Source of the DNA: PALG01 sp964495885
GTDB taxonomy: Bacteria > Bacteroidota > Bacteroidia > Flavobacteriales > Flavobacteriaceae
Assembly: GCA_964495885.1 (NCBI GenBank)
Contig: CAZBWO010000002.1
Span: 180,401 to 244,400 of the forward strand
Length of the DNA: 64,000 bases
Reading direction: 5' to 3'
Under the pieces are notes generated by a model. It was not told the DNA's origin. It saw only the letters and a list, made by a program, of their open reading frames with translations, and did not search any database. Of the stretch, positions 34,506-42,792 are shown piece after piece (the stretch's first letter is position 1; each line of letters begins with the position of its first letter). Made by a program: the position numbers and the translations under genes.

Positions 34506-35939
34506 TTAGAACTGAAAGTAAATAAATTCGGTAATCTCTGAAAAACTTCCAAAAAGCAAAATGAGTAGGATCAAAGCAGGCGCTTTTACCCACTGTATCT
34601 GTTTGCTTTCCATTGGGAACTCCTTTTTTCTGTAGATCCATTCAAATAGGATAAAAGGGATTAACAACGGAATTAACTCAAAGGAAAAACGATTGATATC
34701 CAATCGTTCCAGTGTAAAGTCTGCTGAAACAATTCCTTCTAAATACAATACGGCATGATAGATGGAATTTGCCCTAAAAAATACCCAGCCAAGACAAACC
34801 AATGCAAATGTTGAGAGTATTCCCCATAGCTCCCTCAATGAGGGTAAAAACCTATTCTCTGCTGCATTATTTAAATACTTTCTATTGCTGTTGGTGAGAA
34901 ACAGTGGAAGAAAAAACAAGGCATTCAATCCGCCCCAAGCTATGAAGGTCCAATTCGCACCATGCCAAAATCCGCTTACAACAAACACAATAAAGACATT
35001 TCGTATTTTCTTTAAAAGACCACCTTTATTTCCACCCAGTGGAATGTATAGATAATCCCTGAACCAAGTAGAGAGTGAAATGTGCCATCGTCGCCAAAAC
35101 TCGGCTATGTCCCTTGAGAAATAGGGATATTTAAAATTGGCCATTAAATCTATTCCAAATAACCGGGCGGTCCCGATGGCCATATCAGAATAACCAGAAA
35201 AGTCACCATAAATTTGAAATGCAAAATAGAAAGCCCCTAATAGAAGGGTAGTACTGGAATATTCTGAATAATTGGAAAAAATATCATTGACATATTGTGC
35301 ACAATTATCTGCAATGACCACTTTTTTAAATAAACCCCATAAAACTTGATTCACACCTAAGATGGCTTCTTCCCTTTGTAGTGTTCTAGGTTTATTGAAT
35401 TGTGGCAGTAAGTGTTTCGCCCTTTCAATGGGGCCTGCAACAAGCTGCGGAAAAAAACTTACAAAAGTCGCAAAACGAAGTAAGGATTTGTTTGGGGGGA
35501 TTTTTCCATTGTACACATCAATAGTATAGCTAAGTGTTTGGAAAGTGTAAAAACTAATTCCTACGGGAAGAATAATATTCAAAGAGGCTATTTCCAGTTC
35601 ACTTCCAAAAAGCCGAAATCCTTTTGTAAAATTTTCTATAAAAAAATCATAGTACTTAAAAAAGCCCAACAATACCAAATTGGCTATTAGACTAATAATA
35701 AGATAGGGGCGTTTTCCTTTTTTGGTGGGGGCCTGCTCCATCAAAAACCCCATAGAGAAATCAATTAGCGTGCTAAAGATAATCAGTGATAAAAATCGCC
35801 AATCCCACCAACCATAAAAGATGTAGCTGGCTATGAACAGAATGATATTCTGCGTTTTTTTGTTTTTCCTTCCTATGATCCAATACAAAAGGAATACAAT
35901 TGGAAGGAATATGGCAAAGTCTATAGAATTGAAAAGCAT
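34506..35939 (-). CDS. MBOAT-family O-acyltransferase (AlgI-like)
   Basis: A 477-residue integral membrane protein with about 11 helices. Signatures of the AlgI/DltB branch are present: YPYFSRDIAEFWRRWHISLS (about 275-294), and GFWHGANWTFIAWGG with the catalytic histidine H326. Such proteins move acyl groups across the inner membrane onto extracellular polymers. Its partner is the SGNH-like protein directly downstream. There are no alginate, cellulose or teichoic acid genes in the window, so the target glycan is unknown. Confidence 0.9.
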   Translation of the reverse strand: MLFNSIDFAIFLPIVFLLYWIIGRKNKKTQNIILFIASYIFYGWWDWRFLSLIIFSTLIDFSMGFLMEQAPTKKGKRPYLIISLIANLVLLGFFKYYDFFIENFTKGFRLFGSELEIASLNIILPVGISFYTFQTLSYTIDVYNGKIPPNKSLLRFATFVSFFPQLVAGPIERAKHLLPQFNKPRTLQREEAILGVNQVLWGLFKKVVIADNCAQYVNDIFSNYSEYSSTTLLLGAFYFAFQIYGDFSGYSDMAIGTARLFGIDLMANFKYPYFSRDIAEFWRRWHISLSTWFRDYLYIPLGGNKGGLLKKIRNVFIVFVVSGFWHGANWTFIAWGGLNALFFLPLFLTNSNRKYLNNAAENRFLPSLRELWGILSTFALVCLGWVFFRANSIYHAVLYLEGIVSADFTLERLDINRFSFELIPLLIPFILFEWIYRKKEFPMESKQIQWVKAPALILLILLFGSFSEITEFIYFQF

Positions 35940-35958
35940 ATGCCGTTAAGGGATGGCT

Positions 35959-36570
35959 TTAACCATGCACTTTTTCTTCTTTTCCCAAGTTCTTCATAAT
36001 GGTAGCTTCAAACTCCAAAAGGTCCTGCCATTTTTTATCTACCTCTTCCCGGTTTCCATATTTCCGTGCAAATCCAAGAAACATGGTATAATGATTAGCT
36101 TCACTAATCATCAATTTACGGTAAAAACTAGCAAGCTTTTTGTCTTCCAGCTCTTCACTTAACAATCTGAACCGTTCACAGCTCCTGGCTTCAATAAGAG
36201 CGGCATACAGAAGCCTGTGGATAAGGTGGTCATTTCTACTGCCTCCTTTGGGAAAGAACTTCATTAATTGATTCACATAAGCATCCTTACGTTCCCTTCC
36301 TAATGACCAGCCACGCTCAACAATTCTATCATGAACCATTTTAAAATGACTCATTTCTTCTTGGGCCAAAAGGGTCATTTCATCTACGAGTTCACTATAT
36401 TCAGGATATCCAATAATTAGTGAGATAGCGGTAGACGCTGCTTTTTGCTCACAATAGGCATGATCTGTAAGAATTTCTTCAATGTTCTTTTCAACAATAT
36501 TTACCCATCGGGGATCGGTTGGTAATTTAAGTCCGAGCATCTTTATGTGATCCTTTTCTTGGTTTTCCAT
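35959..36570 (-). CDS. miaE: tRNA-(ms2io6A)-hydroxylase MiaE
   Basis: Non-haem diiron monooxygenase that hydroxylates the isopentenyl group of ms2i6A37 in tRNA. It has 203 residues. A ferritin-like four-helix bundle carries the ligands in EEILTDHAYCEQKAAS (about 31-46), LLAQEEMSHFKMVHDR (near 80), EARSCERF (near 128) and EANHYTMF (near 160). MiaE is present in only some bacteria. The gene ends 19 bases before the MBOAT start and begins 13 bases after dnaX, so it is co-transcribed with dnaX. Confidence 0.9.
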   Translation of the reverse strand: MENQEKDHIKMLGLKLPTDPRWVNIVEKNIEEILTDHAYCEQKAASTAISLIIGYPEYSELVDEMTLLAQEEMSHFKMVHDRIVERGWSLGRERKDAYVNQLMKFFPKGGSRNDHLIHRLLYAALIEARSCERFRLLSEELEDKKLASFYRKLMISEANHYTMFLGFARKYGNREEVDKKWQDLLEFEATIMKNLGKEEKVHG

Positions 36571-36583
36571 TGGTGCAGCGTAT

Positions 36584-38332
36584 TTATAGGTCTAAATCAA
36601 ATTCTTTTCTAATTGTGGAGAGTAGCGGGTTCTTCTCGTTCATTTTATCAAATTTCTCCCTTGGCGTGTAGGCATATCGTTTGGTTTCGGCTTCATTTAC
36701 TTCCACAGAGAGGGATATCTCATAGTTTTTTAGCTTTTTCCGAAGAAATTCCAATAATTCCCCTTGGGCTCGCTCAACCTCTACTTTAATGGTCGTATTT
36801 GGGAAAACCAAATGGATTAAATTTCCATCAAGCGCAGGGCTTCCCATGGTAAGATGGGACAATAAATTAAAACGCCCGTCTTTTTCAATTTTTTTGGTAT
36901 ACGCTTTCCATGCTTTTGAAAAATCTTCTTCAGAGAATTCTTCGGTTGGAAGTTCATCTGCGCTAGGCTGTTGCGCTACCAACTCTTTTTTCAATTGCTG
37001 TTTCTTCTGAATGCTTTTTAGGGAAAGTGCAGAAATCTTCTTTGCATTGCGTTCTGCTAGCTTTTGGGCTTGATTGGAAAAATTAGCAGTCACAAGAGTT
37101 TCAGTTATTTCTTTTTTAGCTTCAACTACAGTTTCAACTTCTTTAGCTTTTACAACCTCTTCCTTGAGTTCTTCTTTGGGTTTTTGAGATTCTACGGTCG
37201 CCCTTGGATCCTCCTTGATTTTGAAGTGGGAGGGAGGGATGATTATTCGTTCATTGGTAGCTTTTTTTTTTTCGTCTACAAATGATAGGGATGCCAATTG
37301 CATTAAGGCTAATTCAATCAATAGTCGTGGATTCCGACTGTTTTTATATTGCAAATCACATTCATTTGCAATCTTAATAGCGTCTATTAAAAAAGATTTT
37401 TCAGCTTGTTTAGATTGCTCCAAATAGCGCTTTTTGATTTGTTCCCCAACTTCCAAAAGTGAAATGGTCGCTTCGTTTTGACAAACCAATAAATCCCTAA
37501 AATGCGAGGCTAGTCCTGCAATAAAATGATGTCCGTCAAATCCTTTAGCTAAAATATCGTCAAATTTGGTAAGGATAGTTGGGATGTTATTCTGCAGCAA
37601 TAATTCAGTAATATCAAAATAGTAGGAATAATCCAATACATTTAAATTTTCGGAAACGGCCTCCCTGGAGAGAGACTTTCCGGAAAAACTTACCACTCGG
37701 TCAAAAATTGAAAGCGCATCCCGCATGGCGCCATCTGCCTTTTGGGCAATCACATGCAAGGCATCATCCTCTGCTTCCACGCCTTCTGCATTGGCAACTT
37801 GCTGCAATTGATACTTTATGTCATTTACTGTAATTCTTTTAAAATCAAAAATTTGACATCTTGAAAGAATGGTGGGAATGATTTTATGTTTTTCGGTAGT
37901 TGCCAAAATAAAAATGGCATGTTTTGGTGGTTCTTCCAAGGTTTTCAGAAAAGCATTAAATGCAGCTGAAGACAGCATGTGAACCTCGTCAATAATGTAC
38001 ACCTTATAATTTCCTACCTGTGGGGGAATACGAACTTGGTCAATCAAATTCCGTATATCATCTACCGAATTATTTGAAGCAGCATCCAGTTCAAATATGT
38101 TGAAGGCAAAATCTTCATCTTCATGATGGGTGCCATCATCATTAATTTTTTTGGCTAGGATGCGTGCACAGGTAGTTTTTCCAACACCTCGTGGCCCAGT
38201 AAACAATAAGGCTTGAGCTAAATGATTGTTTTTAATGGCATTTTCCAACGTTTTGGTAATGGCACTTTGCCCAACAACATCTTCAAAAGATGTTGGACGG
38301 TATTTTCTTGCCGATACGATGAAATGTTCCAT
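36584..38332 (-). CDS. dnaX: DNA polymerase III subunit tau/gamma
   Basis: Clamp-loader ATPase of the replicase, 582 residues. The AAA+ domain has Walker A GPRGVGKTTCARI (about 45-57), VYIIDEVHML and the sensor ATTEKHKI. The third domain ends near 350, followed by a charged, low-complexity linker and a C-terminal tau domain (about 480-582). The cysteine cluster that binds zinc in E. coli DnaX is absent: the segment reads KKINDDGTHHEDEDFAFNIF. An A11 run in codons 354-357, directly after domain III, is a likely slippage site that would give a gamma form of about 360 residues. Confidence 0.96.
   Translation of the reverse strand: MEHFIVSARKYRPTSFEDVVGQSAITKTLENAIKNNHLAQALLFTGPRGVGKTTCARILAKKINDDGTHHEDEDFAFNIFELDAASNNSVDDIRNLIDQVRIPPQVGNYKVYIIDEVHMLSSAAFNAFLKTLEEPPKHAIFILATTEKHKIIPTILSRCQIFDFKRITVNDIKYQLQQVANAEGVEAEDDALHVIAQKADGAMRDALSIFDRVVSFSGKSLSREAVSENLNVLDYSYYFDITELLLQNNIPTILTKFDDILAKGFDGHHFIAGLASHFRDLLVCQNEATISLLEVGEQIKKRYLEQSKQAEKSFLIDAIKIANECDLQYKNSRNPRLLIELALMQLASLSFVDEKKKATNERIIIPPSHFKIKEDPRATVESQKPKEELKEEVVKAKEVETVVEAKKEITETLVTANFSNQAQKLAERNAKKISALSLKSIQKKQQLKKELVAQQPSADELPTEEFSEEDFSKAWKAYTKKIEKDGRFNLLSHLTMGSPALDGNLIHLVFPNTTIKVEVERAQGELLEFLRKKLKNYEISLSVEVNEAETKRYAYTPREKFDKMNEKNPLLSTIRKEFDLDL
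37262..37273 (-). promoter_or_regulatory. A11 slippage site in dnaX
   Basis: The coding strand reads GAC-GAA-AAA-AAA-AAA-GCT, with eleven A residues. An added A (or a -1 ribosomal shift) leads to KKKSYQ then TGA; a lost A (or +1) leads to KKKLPMNE then TAA. Both alternative frames stop within nine codons, at about residue 360-362. This is the arrangement used for gamma production by transcript slippage in Thermus thermophilus. Confidence 0.7.
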
Positions 38333-38339
38333 AGATAAA

Positions 38340-38347
38340 CAAAGATA
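38340..38347 (-). promoter_or_regulatory. -7 element upstream of dnaX
   Basis: TATCTTTG on the minus strand ends just 7 bases before the dnaX ATG, with a TTAG at the -33 distance (38370-38367). The predicted start point nearly coincides with the start codon, so the transcript may be almost leaderless. Confidence 0.6.
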
Positions 38348-38412
38348 AAAAGGTCGGGAAAGTTTCCTAAAAAACCAAGTTTCTAATTTCCCATAGTTAT
38401 TAACATTTTAGG

Positions 38413-38420
38413 TATTTTTG
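38413..38420 (+). promoter_or_regulatory. -7 element of rnpB
   Basis: TATTTTTG matches TAnnTTTG and lies four bases before the 5' strand of helix P1 of the RNase P RNA. TTTC at 38387 with a 22-base spacer is a weak -33 candidate. Confidence 0.68.
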
Positions 38421-38424
38421 CAAT

Positions 38425-38738
38425 GCAGGCCGCCTTATCGCCGCCCAATTTGGGAGGAGGAAAGTCTGGACACCATAGGGAAGTATAGCGGCTAACCGCC
38501 GTCGTCCAGTAGCAATCGCTACAGGATAGGACTAGTGCAACAGAAAGAATGTACAGGTAATGCTGTAGTGAAATCAGGTAAACTCTATACGGTGAAATGT
38601 CATGTATACCTACGCTTGAGGGTTCCCGCCCGATGTAGGAGGGTAGACAGATAGAGCTTTTGGGTAACCAACTGCCTAGATAAATGATAGGGGTTCACAA
38701 TAGTGAATACAGAATCCGGCTTATAGGCCTGCTTTTTT
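38425..38738 (+). ncRNA. rnpB: RNase P RNA, class A
   Basis: Catalytic RNA of RNase P, which cuts tRNA 5' leaders. The universally conserved 5' core GAGGAAAGTCTGGAC (38456-38470; T instead of C at the usual CCGGAC), the ACAGAAA element (38540-38546), and the 3' core beginning near 38670 are visible. Helix P1 pairs GCAGGCC (38425-38431) with GGCCTGC (38726-38732) and is followed by TTTTTT, which also acts as terminator. The length of about 310 bases fits small Bacteroidota versions. The last bases overlap the 3' end of the convergent STAS-like gene. Confidence 0.93.
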
Positions 38739-39113
38739 AATGTAATTTTTCATGAGGTCATTTGCCCACTCAACGGCATCTTCTATCGTACCGAATATTT
38801 CATATTTTCCCGAGTATAATTTTTTTTCAAAATTGGCTATTTCCATTGAGGACTCATTGTAGCAAATCACAGCAATACCTAGTAAAAAAGGGTGCTTGTT
38901 GTCCCGCAATAAATTAGGGTCTATAGTGTAGTCATGTTCCCTGTTAGCAATAGAAACAAAAGGCCGACCTTTGTAATAGCTGTCAAAAATTTCAAATAAT
39001 TCCGCAAGATGATTCTCATCCAGGACTACGCCTTCATTGATGGAAGAGACCACATAATTTTCATAAAGCCCAATTTCGGCAAAGCCTAAGGTCAATTTAC
39101 GGGGAGCTTTCAT
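38721..39113 (-). CDS. STAS/SpoIIAA-like hypothetical protein (paralogue 1)
   Basis: A 130-residue cytoplasmic protein. An N-terminal strand pair (FAEIGLYENYVVSSINEGVVLDE), a helix, IANREHDYTIDP and a helix-strand-helix end (FGTIEDAVEWANDLM) fit a SpoIIAA/STAS-like fold found in Bacteroidota hypothetical proteins. It is clearly homologous to the protein encoded at 52539-52934: shared NYV....I.EGV, SY..R.F..I..R...Y..DP and A..W. Function unknown. Its last five codons and stop lie in the P1/terminator region of rnpB on the other strand. Confidence 0.65.
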   Translation of the reverse strand: MKAPRKLTLGFAEIGLYENYVVSSINEGVVLDENHLAELFEIFDSYYKGRPFVSIANREHDYTIDPNLLRDNKHPFLLGIAVICYNESSMEIANFEKKLYSGKYEIFGTIEDAVEWANDLMKNYIKKAGL

Positions 39114-39186
39114 ATTTTTGTAGAAAGATTTACTTCTTTCTATATCTAAACTACAAAAATTGTAAGGATTTTAAATATTAAATCTT

Positions 39187-39723
39187 TCAATTTGAAAAAA
39201 AAGAAAATATAGAACCACCATATCTTCTGGACTCCAAAAAATTGGGATGGTTAGATAGATCTTTTTGTTTTTCATGCTCCAAAATAAGGATCCCTACTTC
39301 GGAGAGATGTTTTTTCGTACAATAAGAATTTACCAATTGTTTAAGTTCATCCTCTTCGAATGCGTAGGGAGGATCAGCGAAAATGAGGTCGTATGAAGTG
39401 TTACTTCTTTCAGAAAAACTGAAAACATCCATTTTCAAAACCGATATTGGAAATTCAAAAGTCAAGGATGTTTTTTCAATAAATTTCACACATCCTTGAT
39501 TAATATCCACACAGGTGATATCTGGGCAACCTCTTGATGCAAATTCGTAAGCGATATTCCCGGTGCCAGCAAACAAATCCAACACTTTAATTTCTGAAAA
39601 ATCCAACCGATTTCTTAAGATATTGAAAAGTCCTTCTTTCGCAAAATCAGTGGTAGGACGAACCGGCAGCTTTTTAGGTGCAATGATTTTTCTTCCCTTG
39701 TGACTCCCTGAAATAATTCGCAT
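39187..39723 (-). CDS. rsmD: 16S rRNA (guanine966-N2)-methyltransferase RsmD
   Basis: Methylates G966 of 16S rRNA. It has 178 residues. The opening MRIISGSHKGRKI is the family signature, followed by RPTTDFAKEGLFNIL, the SAM-binding DLFAGTGNIAYEFASRG (near 50) and the catalytic FADPPY (near 115). Its ATG overlaps the DUF3822 stop by one base (TAATG), so the two are co-translated. This neighbourhood pairing is common in Bacteroidota. Confidence 0.95.
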   Translation of the reverse strand: MRIISGSHKGRKIIAPKKLPVRPTTDFAKEGLFNILRNRLDFSEIKVLDLFAGTGNIAYEFASRGCPDITCVDINQGCVKFIEKTSLTFEFPISVLKMDVFSFSERSNTSYDLIFADPPYAFEEDELKQLVNSYCTKKHLSEVGILILEHEKQKDLSNHPNFLESRRYGGSIFSFFSN

Positions 39724-40532
39724 TATGAAAGTATTTTGTGGAGAATATGTCTATGTGGGGCTTCATCATCAATGGATGGCAAATCGTGAGTATGGAAGCT
39801 AATGTTACGAATATAAGTATATAAAATTTCGAAATATTCGTCTTTATCTTCAATTGATCCTAAAAGAATTGTTTGGGCTTTGTTAGGATCTAGTTTAAGT
39901 TGTTCAAAACAGAATAGAGTGAAATATGCTAAATCCTCAGGTGTTTTATATGGGTAGCTGTTACATAATGCTAGTTTTCCATTTTTAATAACAATGCATT
40001 CAAAAAGTCCATCTATGATATGAAGGTATATTTTGGGCTCAATACTGTATTTTTCTTTATTGAGGATATAATTGAGCAATACTCCTTTGCAATGAAAAAA
40101 TTGAAAATCACCAAAGTGCTCAAATATGTAATTATTGATATTTACGAAGGGAACATGTACAACAGTAAGTTGATGGTGTTCGAGATGATCAAAGGCCACA
40201 AAATCGTTGACCAGTATCTTTGTGTTAAATTTTAGGTATTCTGATGCCTTGGCCTCATCAAAAAGGCTTGTAGGGACTACAGTTGCGTAAGGAGTAGCAT
40301 ATACAATGGACACTTCATGTAATTTGTCAAGTGCATGTTTTTGAATTTCCTTTTTGAGTTCTTCCAGAATATCTTCAGGTGTGGTAGTAGTAGCATACTC
40401 GTAGGCACTGAAGAATGTAGTTTCCCCATTATTGGATAAACCTAAAAAAGAAAGTCCATTCAAAGAAATTTGAACGGACAATCTAACTGTTTGGTTGGTA
40501 TTTACGTTATTGCTTGTCTTTGGCTGAGTCAT
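39723..40532 (-). CDS. DUF3822 family protein
   Basis: A 269-residue protein from the ATG at 40532; an ATG 21 bases upstream is also in frame but overlaps the previous gene more. It opens with a Ser/Thr/Asn-rich segment and then VQISLNGLSFLGLSNN, the beginning typical of DUF3822, an actin/hexokinase-like ATPase-fold family of Bacteroidota with unknown role. Later features are VNDFVAFDHLEHHQLTVVHV (near 95) and FECIVIKNGKLALCNSYPYK (near 175). It always seems to sit upstream of rsmD, and here overlaps it by one base. Confidence 0.85.
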   Translation of the reverse strand: MTQPKTSNNVNTNQTVRLSVQISLNGLSFLGLSNNGETTFFSAYEYATTTTPEDILEELKKEIQKHALDKLHEVSIVYATPYATVVPTSLFDEAKASEYLKFNTKILVNDFVAFDHLEHHQLTVVHVPFVNINNYIFEHFGDFQFFHCKGVLLNYILNKEKYSIEPKIYLHIIDGLFECIVIKNGKLALCNSYPYKTPEDLAYFTLFCFEQLKLDPNKAQTILLGSIEDKDEYFEILYTYIRNISFHTHDLPSIDDEAPHRHILHKILS

Positions 40533-41163
40533 AGAGTTTAGGCCAGTTACCACTGGTGTTCACTTCATCCATGGATCCTACTTGAATGTATGCTCCATTT
40601 ACACCGTCTACAGACTGAGTTAATTTTTCTTGTTGGATTAAATCTTTATTTAAGCCCTCTAGCACGACATCTTTAGAAACTTTTGCTTCAAAAACTGAAT
40701 AGAACGTTCCGTTTTTTTCAATTTTACCGGCATCCATCTCAAACTTGGCATCGGTGTCTGGTACATTCATCATGGTTTTGTAACGATCCCCATTGTATAA
40801 TGAATCCTTTACAGAAGCGAAACGAAGTGTGTCTATAATCACATCTTCAATATAATATCCTTCTGTAAGACCATAGGCTTTGTTCTTTTCAACATCATCA
40901 TAAACCGTGTCCCTTCTTTGGGTAATTGCAAATTGGGCTGTATCGATAAATTGCACTAAACTATCAAAGGTCTTCGCGAACTTCCCATTAATTTCTTGAT
41001 AGGCTAATTGTCCGGCTTTGATATCCTTCAGCTTTGCTATGACTTTTTGGTACCTTTCTTCTTTCTTTTTGTTGAATTGAACAGGGCCAATGATGGAGTT
41101 ATACAGTTGATAACCCAAGAAAAGGACCAAAATCCATAGTACAATTTTGAGGATAAGTTTCAT
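40507..41163 (-). CDS. Membrane-anchored hypothetical protein upstream of DUF3822
   Basis: A 218-residue protein with one N-terminal transmembrane helix (about 4-22) and a periplasmic soluble part. The part just after the helix is charged and may form a coiled coil (FNKKKEERYQKVIAKLKDIK), followed by AYQEINGKFAKTFDSL, which resembles a pilin- or type II secretion-like N-terminal helix. The remainder is of mixed beta structure. It overlaps the DUF3822 gene by 26 bases. I do not recognise its function; conserved linkage with DUF3822 and rsmD is the only clue. Confidence 0.62.
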   Translation of the reverse strand: MKLILKIVLWILVLFLGYQLYNSIIGPVQFNKKKEERYQKVIAKLKDIKAGQLAYQEINGKFAKTFDSLVQFIDTAQFAITQRRDTVYDDVEKNKAYGLTEGYYIEDVIIDTLRFASVKDSLYNGDRYKTMMNVPDTDAKFEMDAGKIEKNGTFYSVFEAKVSKDVVLEGLNKDLIQQEKLTQSVDGVNGAYIQVGSMDEVNTSGNWPKLYDSAKDKQ

Positions 41164-41255
41164 TTTTGAATATTTAATAGGTTTTTAGATGCTGTACTGT
41201 CACAAATCTACAATTTTTTTTTATTCGCAAAAGGAATATCCGAAAAAAACCTGAG

Positions 41256-41263
41256 TATCTTTG
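41256..41263 (+). promoter_or_regulatory. -7 element upstream of the RecD-like helicase
   Basis: TATCTTTG matches TAnnTTTG and ends 20 bases before the ATG at 41284. No good -33 TTTG at the normal distance. Confidence 0.5.
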
Positions 41264-41283
41264 GAGCAAACCATTTCCTTTTC

Positions 41284-42714
41284 ATGAGCCCTTCGCATTT
41301 TTATAGTTTACTTAAAAATGACTTTCCGCACACTTTAACAAGCAAACAGGATATTGCCCTTCAACTATTGGCAAAATTCATTGTGAACGATAATTTCAAT
41401 GAAGCCTTCCTATTAAAAGGGTATGCGGGAACAGGGAAAACCACTTTGGTGGGTACTTTGGTGAAAAATCTTTGGAAAGCCAAAAAATCACCTATTCTTC
41501 TGGCACCTACAGGAAGGGCTGCAAAGGTGATAAGCAACTATAGTGGGAGGGAAGCTTCCACCATCCATAAAAAGATATATTATCCTAAAAGTCAGAAAAA
41601 TGGTGGTGTTACATTCACGCTTCAGCCAAACAAGCATCGAAATGTTTTATTCATTGTAGATGAGGCATCCATGATTCCAGATATCAATCAAGATGCCAAG
41701 CTTTTTGAGAATGGGTCTTTATTAGACGACTTAATGCAGTATGTGTATAGTGGGCACCATTGTAAGGTATTGTTTATAGGAGATACCGCACAGTTACCCC
41801 CAGTAAAATTAGATGTGAGTCCCGCTTTGGATGTTGCCCTTTTGGAAAATCATTACAACAAGGAAGTTTCACATATTGAATTGGACGAAGTTGTACGCCA
41901 ACAAGAAGAAAGTGGGATTCTATACAATGCGACCATATTACGTGACTTATTGGATTTTCAACATATTTCGGGTTTTCAATTTAGGCTCAAGGGGTTTCCC
42001 GAAGTGATTAGGCCAATGGACGGGCAAGAAGTAATGGATGCCATTAATGAAAGTTATTCATTATACGGAAACGAAGGAACCGTGATCATTGTTCGCTCTA
42101 ATAAAAGGGCAAATTTATACAACCAAAACATTCGGAATAGGATTTTGTTCCAGGAAGAAGAGCTTAGTGCAGGGGATCAATTAATGGTGGTAAAGAATAA
42201 TTATTTCTGGATTAAACCACACACAGAAGCTGGCTTTATAGCCAATGGTGATGTCATTGAAGTTTTGGAGATATTTGCAATAAAAGAACTGTATGGTTTT
42301 CACTTTGCGGAAGTATTGGTAAAAATGTCAGATTATCCCAAAATGAAACCATTTGAAACAGTACTCCTTCTTGACACGCTTTCTTCGGAAGGTCCATCCT
42401 TATCATATGAAGAGGGTAATAAACTCTATGAGGAAGTAAAGAAAGATTATGCAGATGTGAAATCTAATTACAAGAAGTTCCTCTCTATCAAAAACAATAA
42501 ATACTTCAACGCACTTCAGGTGAAATTTTCCTATGCTATTACATGTCATAAATCTCAAGGGGGGCAATGGCATACGGTTTTTGTGGAACAGCCTTATTTA
42601 CCAGGAGAAATAGATAGGGATTACATTAGATGGCTTTACACGGCAATTACAAGGGCAACAGATAAGCTTTATTTGTTAGGCTTCAAAAAAGATTTTTTTG
42701 AAGACAATGAGTAA
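41284..42714 (+). CDS. RecD-like superfamily 1B DNA helicase
   Basis: A 476-residue ATP-dependent helicase. Walker A is GYAGTGKTTLVGTL (about 45-58); LAPTGRAAKVI is motif Ia, VDEASMIP is Walker B (motif II), and GDTAQLPPV is motif III. A C-terminal UvrD-like block, FSYAITCHKSQGGQW, is motif V, and YTAITRATDKLYLLG is motif VI. It is shorter than RecD2 and lacks its long N-terminal region. Bacteroidota commonly have this short form. RecB/RecC are not adjacent, so it acts independently of a RecBCD complex. Confidence 0.9.
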   Translation: MSPSHFYSLLKNDFPHTLTSKQDIALQLLAKFIVNDNFNEAFLLKGYAGTGKTTLVGTLVKNLWKAKKSPILLAPTGRAAKVISNYSGREASTIHKKIYYPKSQKNGGVTFTLQPNKHRNVLFIVDEASMIPDINQDAKLFENGSLLDDLMQYVYSGHHCKVLFIGDTAQLPPVKLDVSPALDVALLENHYNKEVSHIELDEVVRQQEESGILYNATILRDLLDFQHISGFQFRLKGFPEVIRPMDGQEVMDAINESYSLYGNEGTVIIVRSNKRANLYNQNIRNRILFQEEELSAGDQLMVVKNNYFWIKPHTEAGFIANGDVIEVLEIFAIKELYGFHFAEVLVKMSDYPKMKPFETVLLLDTLSSEGPSLSYEEGNKLYEEVKKDYADVKSNYKKFLSIKNNKYFNALQVKFSYAITCHKSQGGQWHTVFVEQPYLPGEIDRDYIRWLYTAITRATDKLYLLGFKKDFFEDNE

Positions 42715-42784
42715 ACGTTTTGGGTTCCTTTGCATCTATCTTTTGAAAAATCGATAAAAAGGGAACCATTAATTATAAACTTGT

Positions 42785-42792
42785 TACTTTTG
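42785..42792 (+). promoter_or_regulatory. -7 element upstream of the kdsB-kdnB fusion
   Basis: TACTTTTG matches TAnnTTTG. A start point near 42798 excludes the upstream in-frame ATG at 42730 and leaves about 16 bases before the TTG at 42814. Confidence 0.6.
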
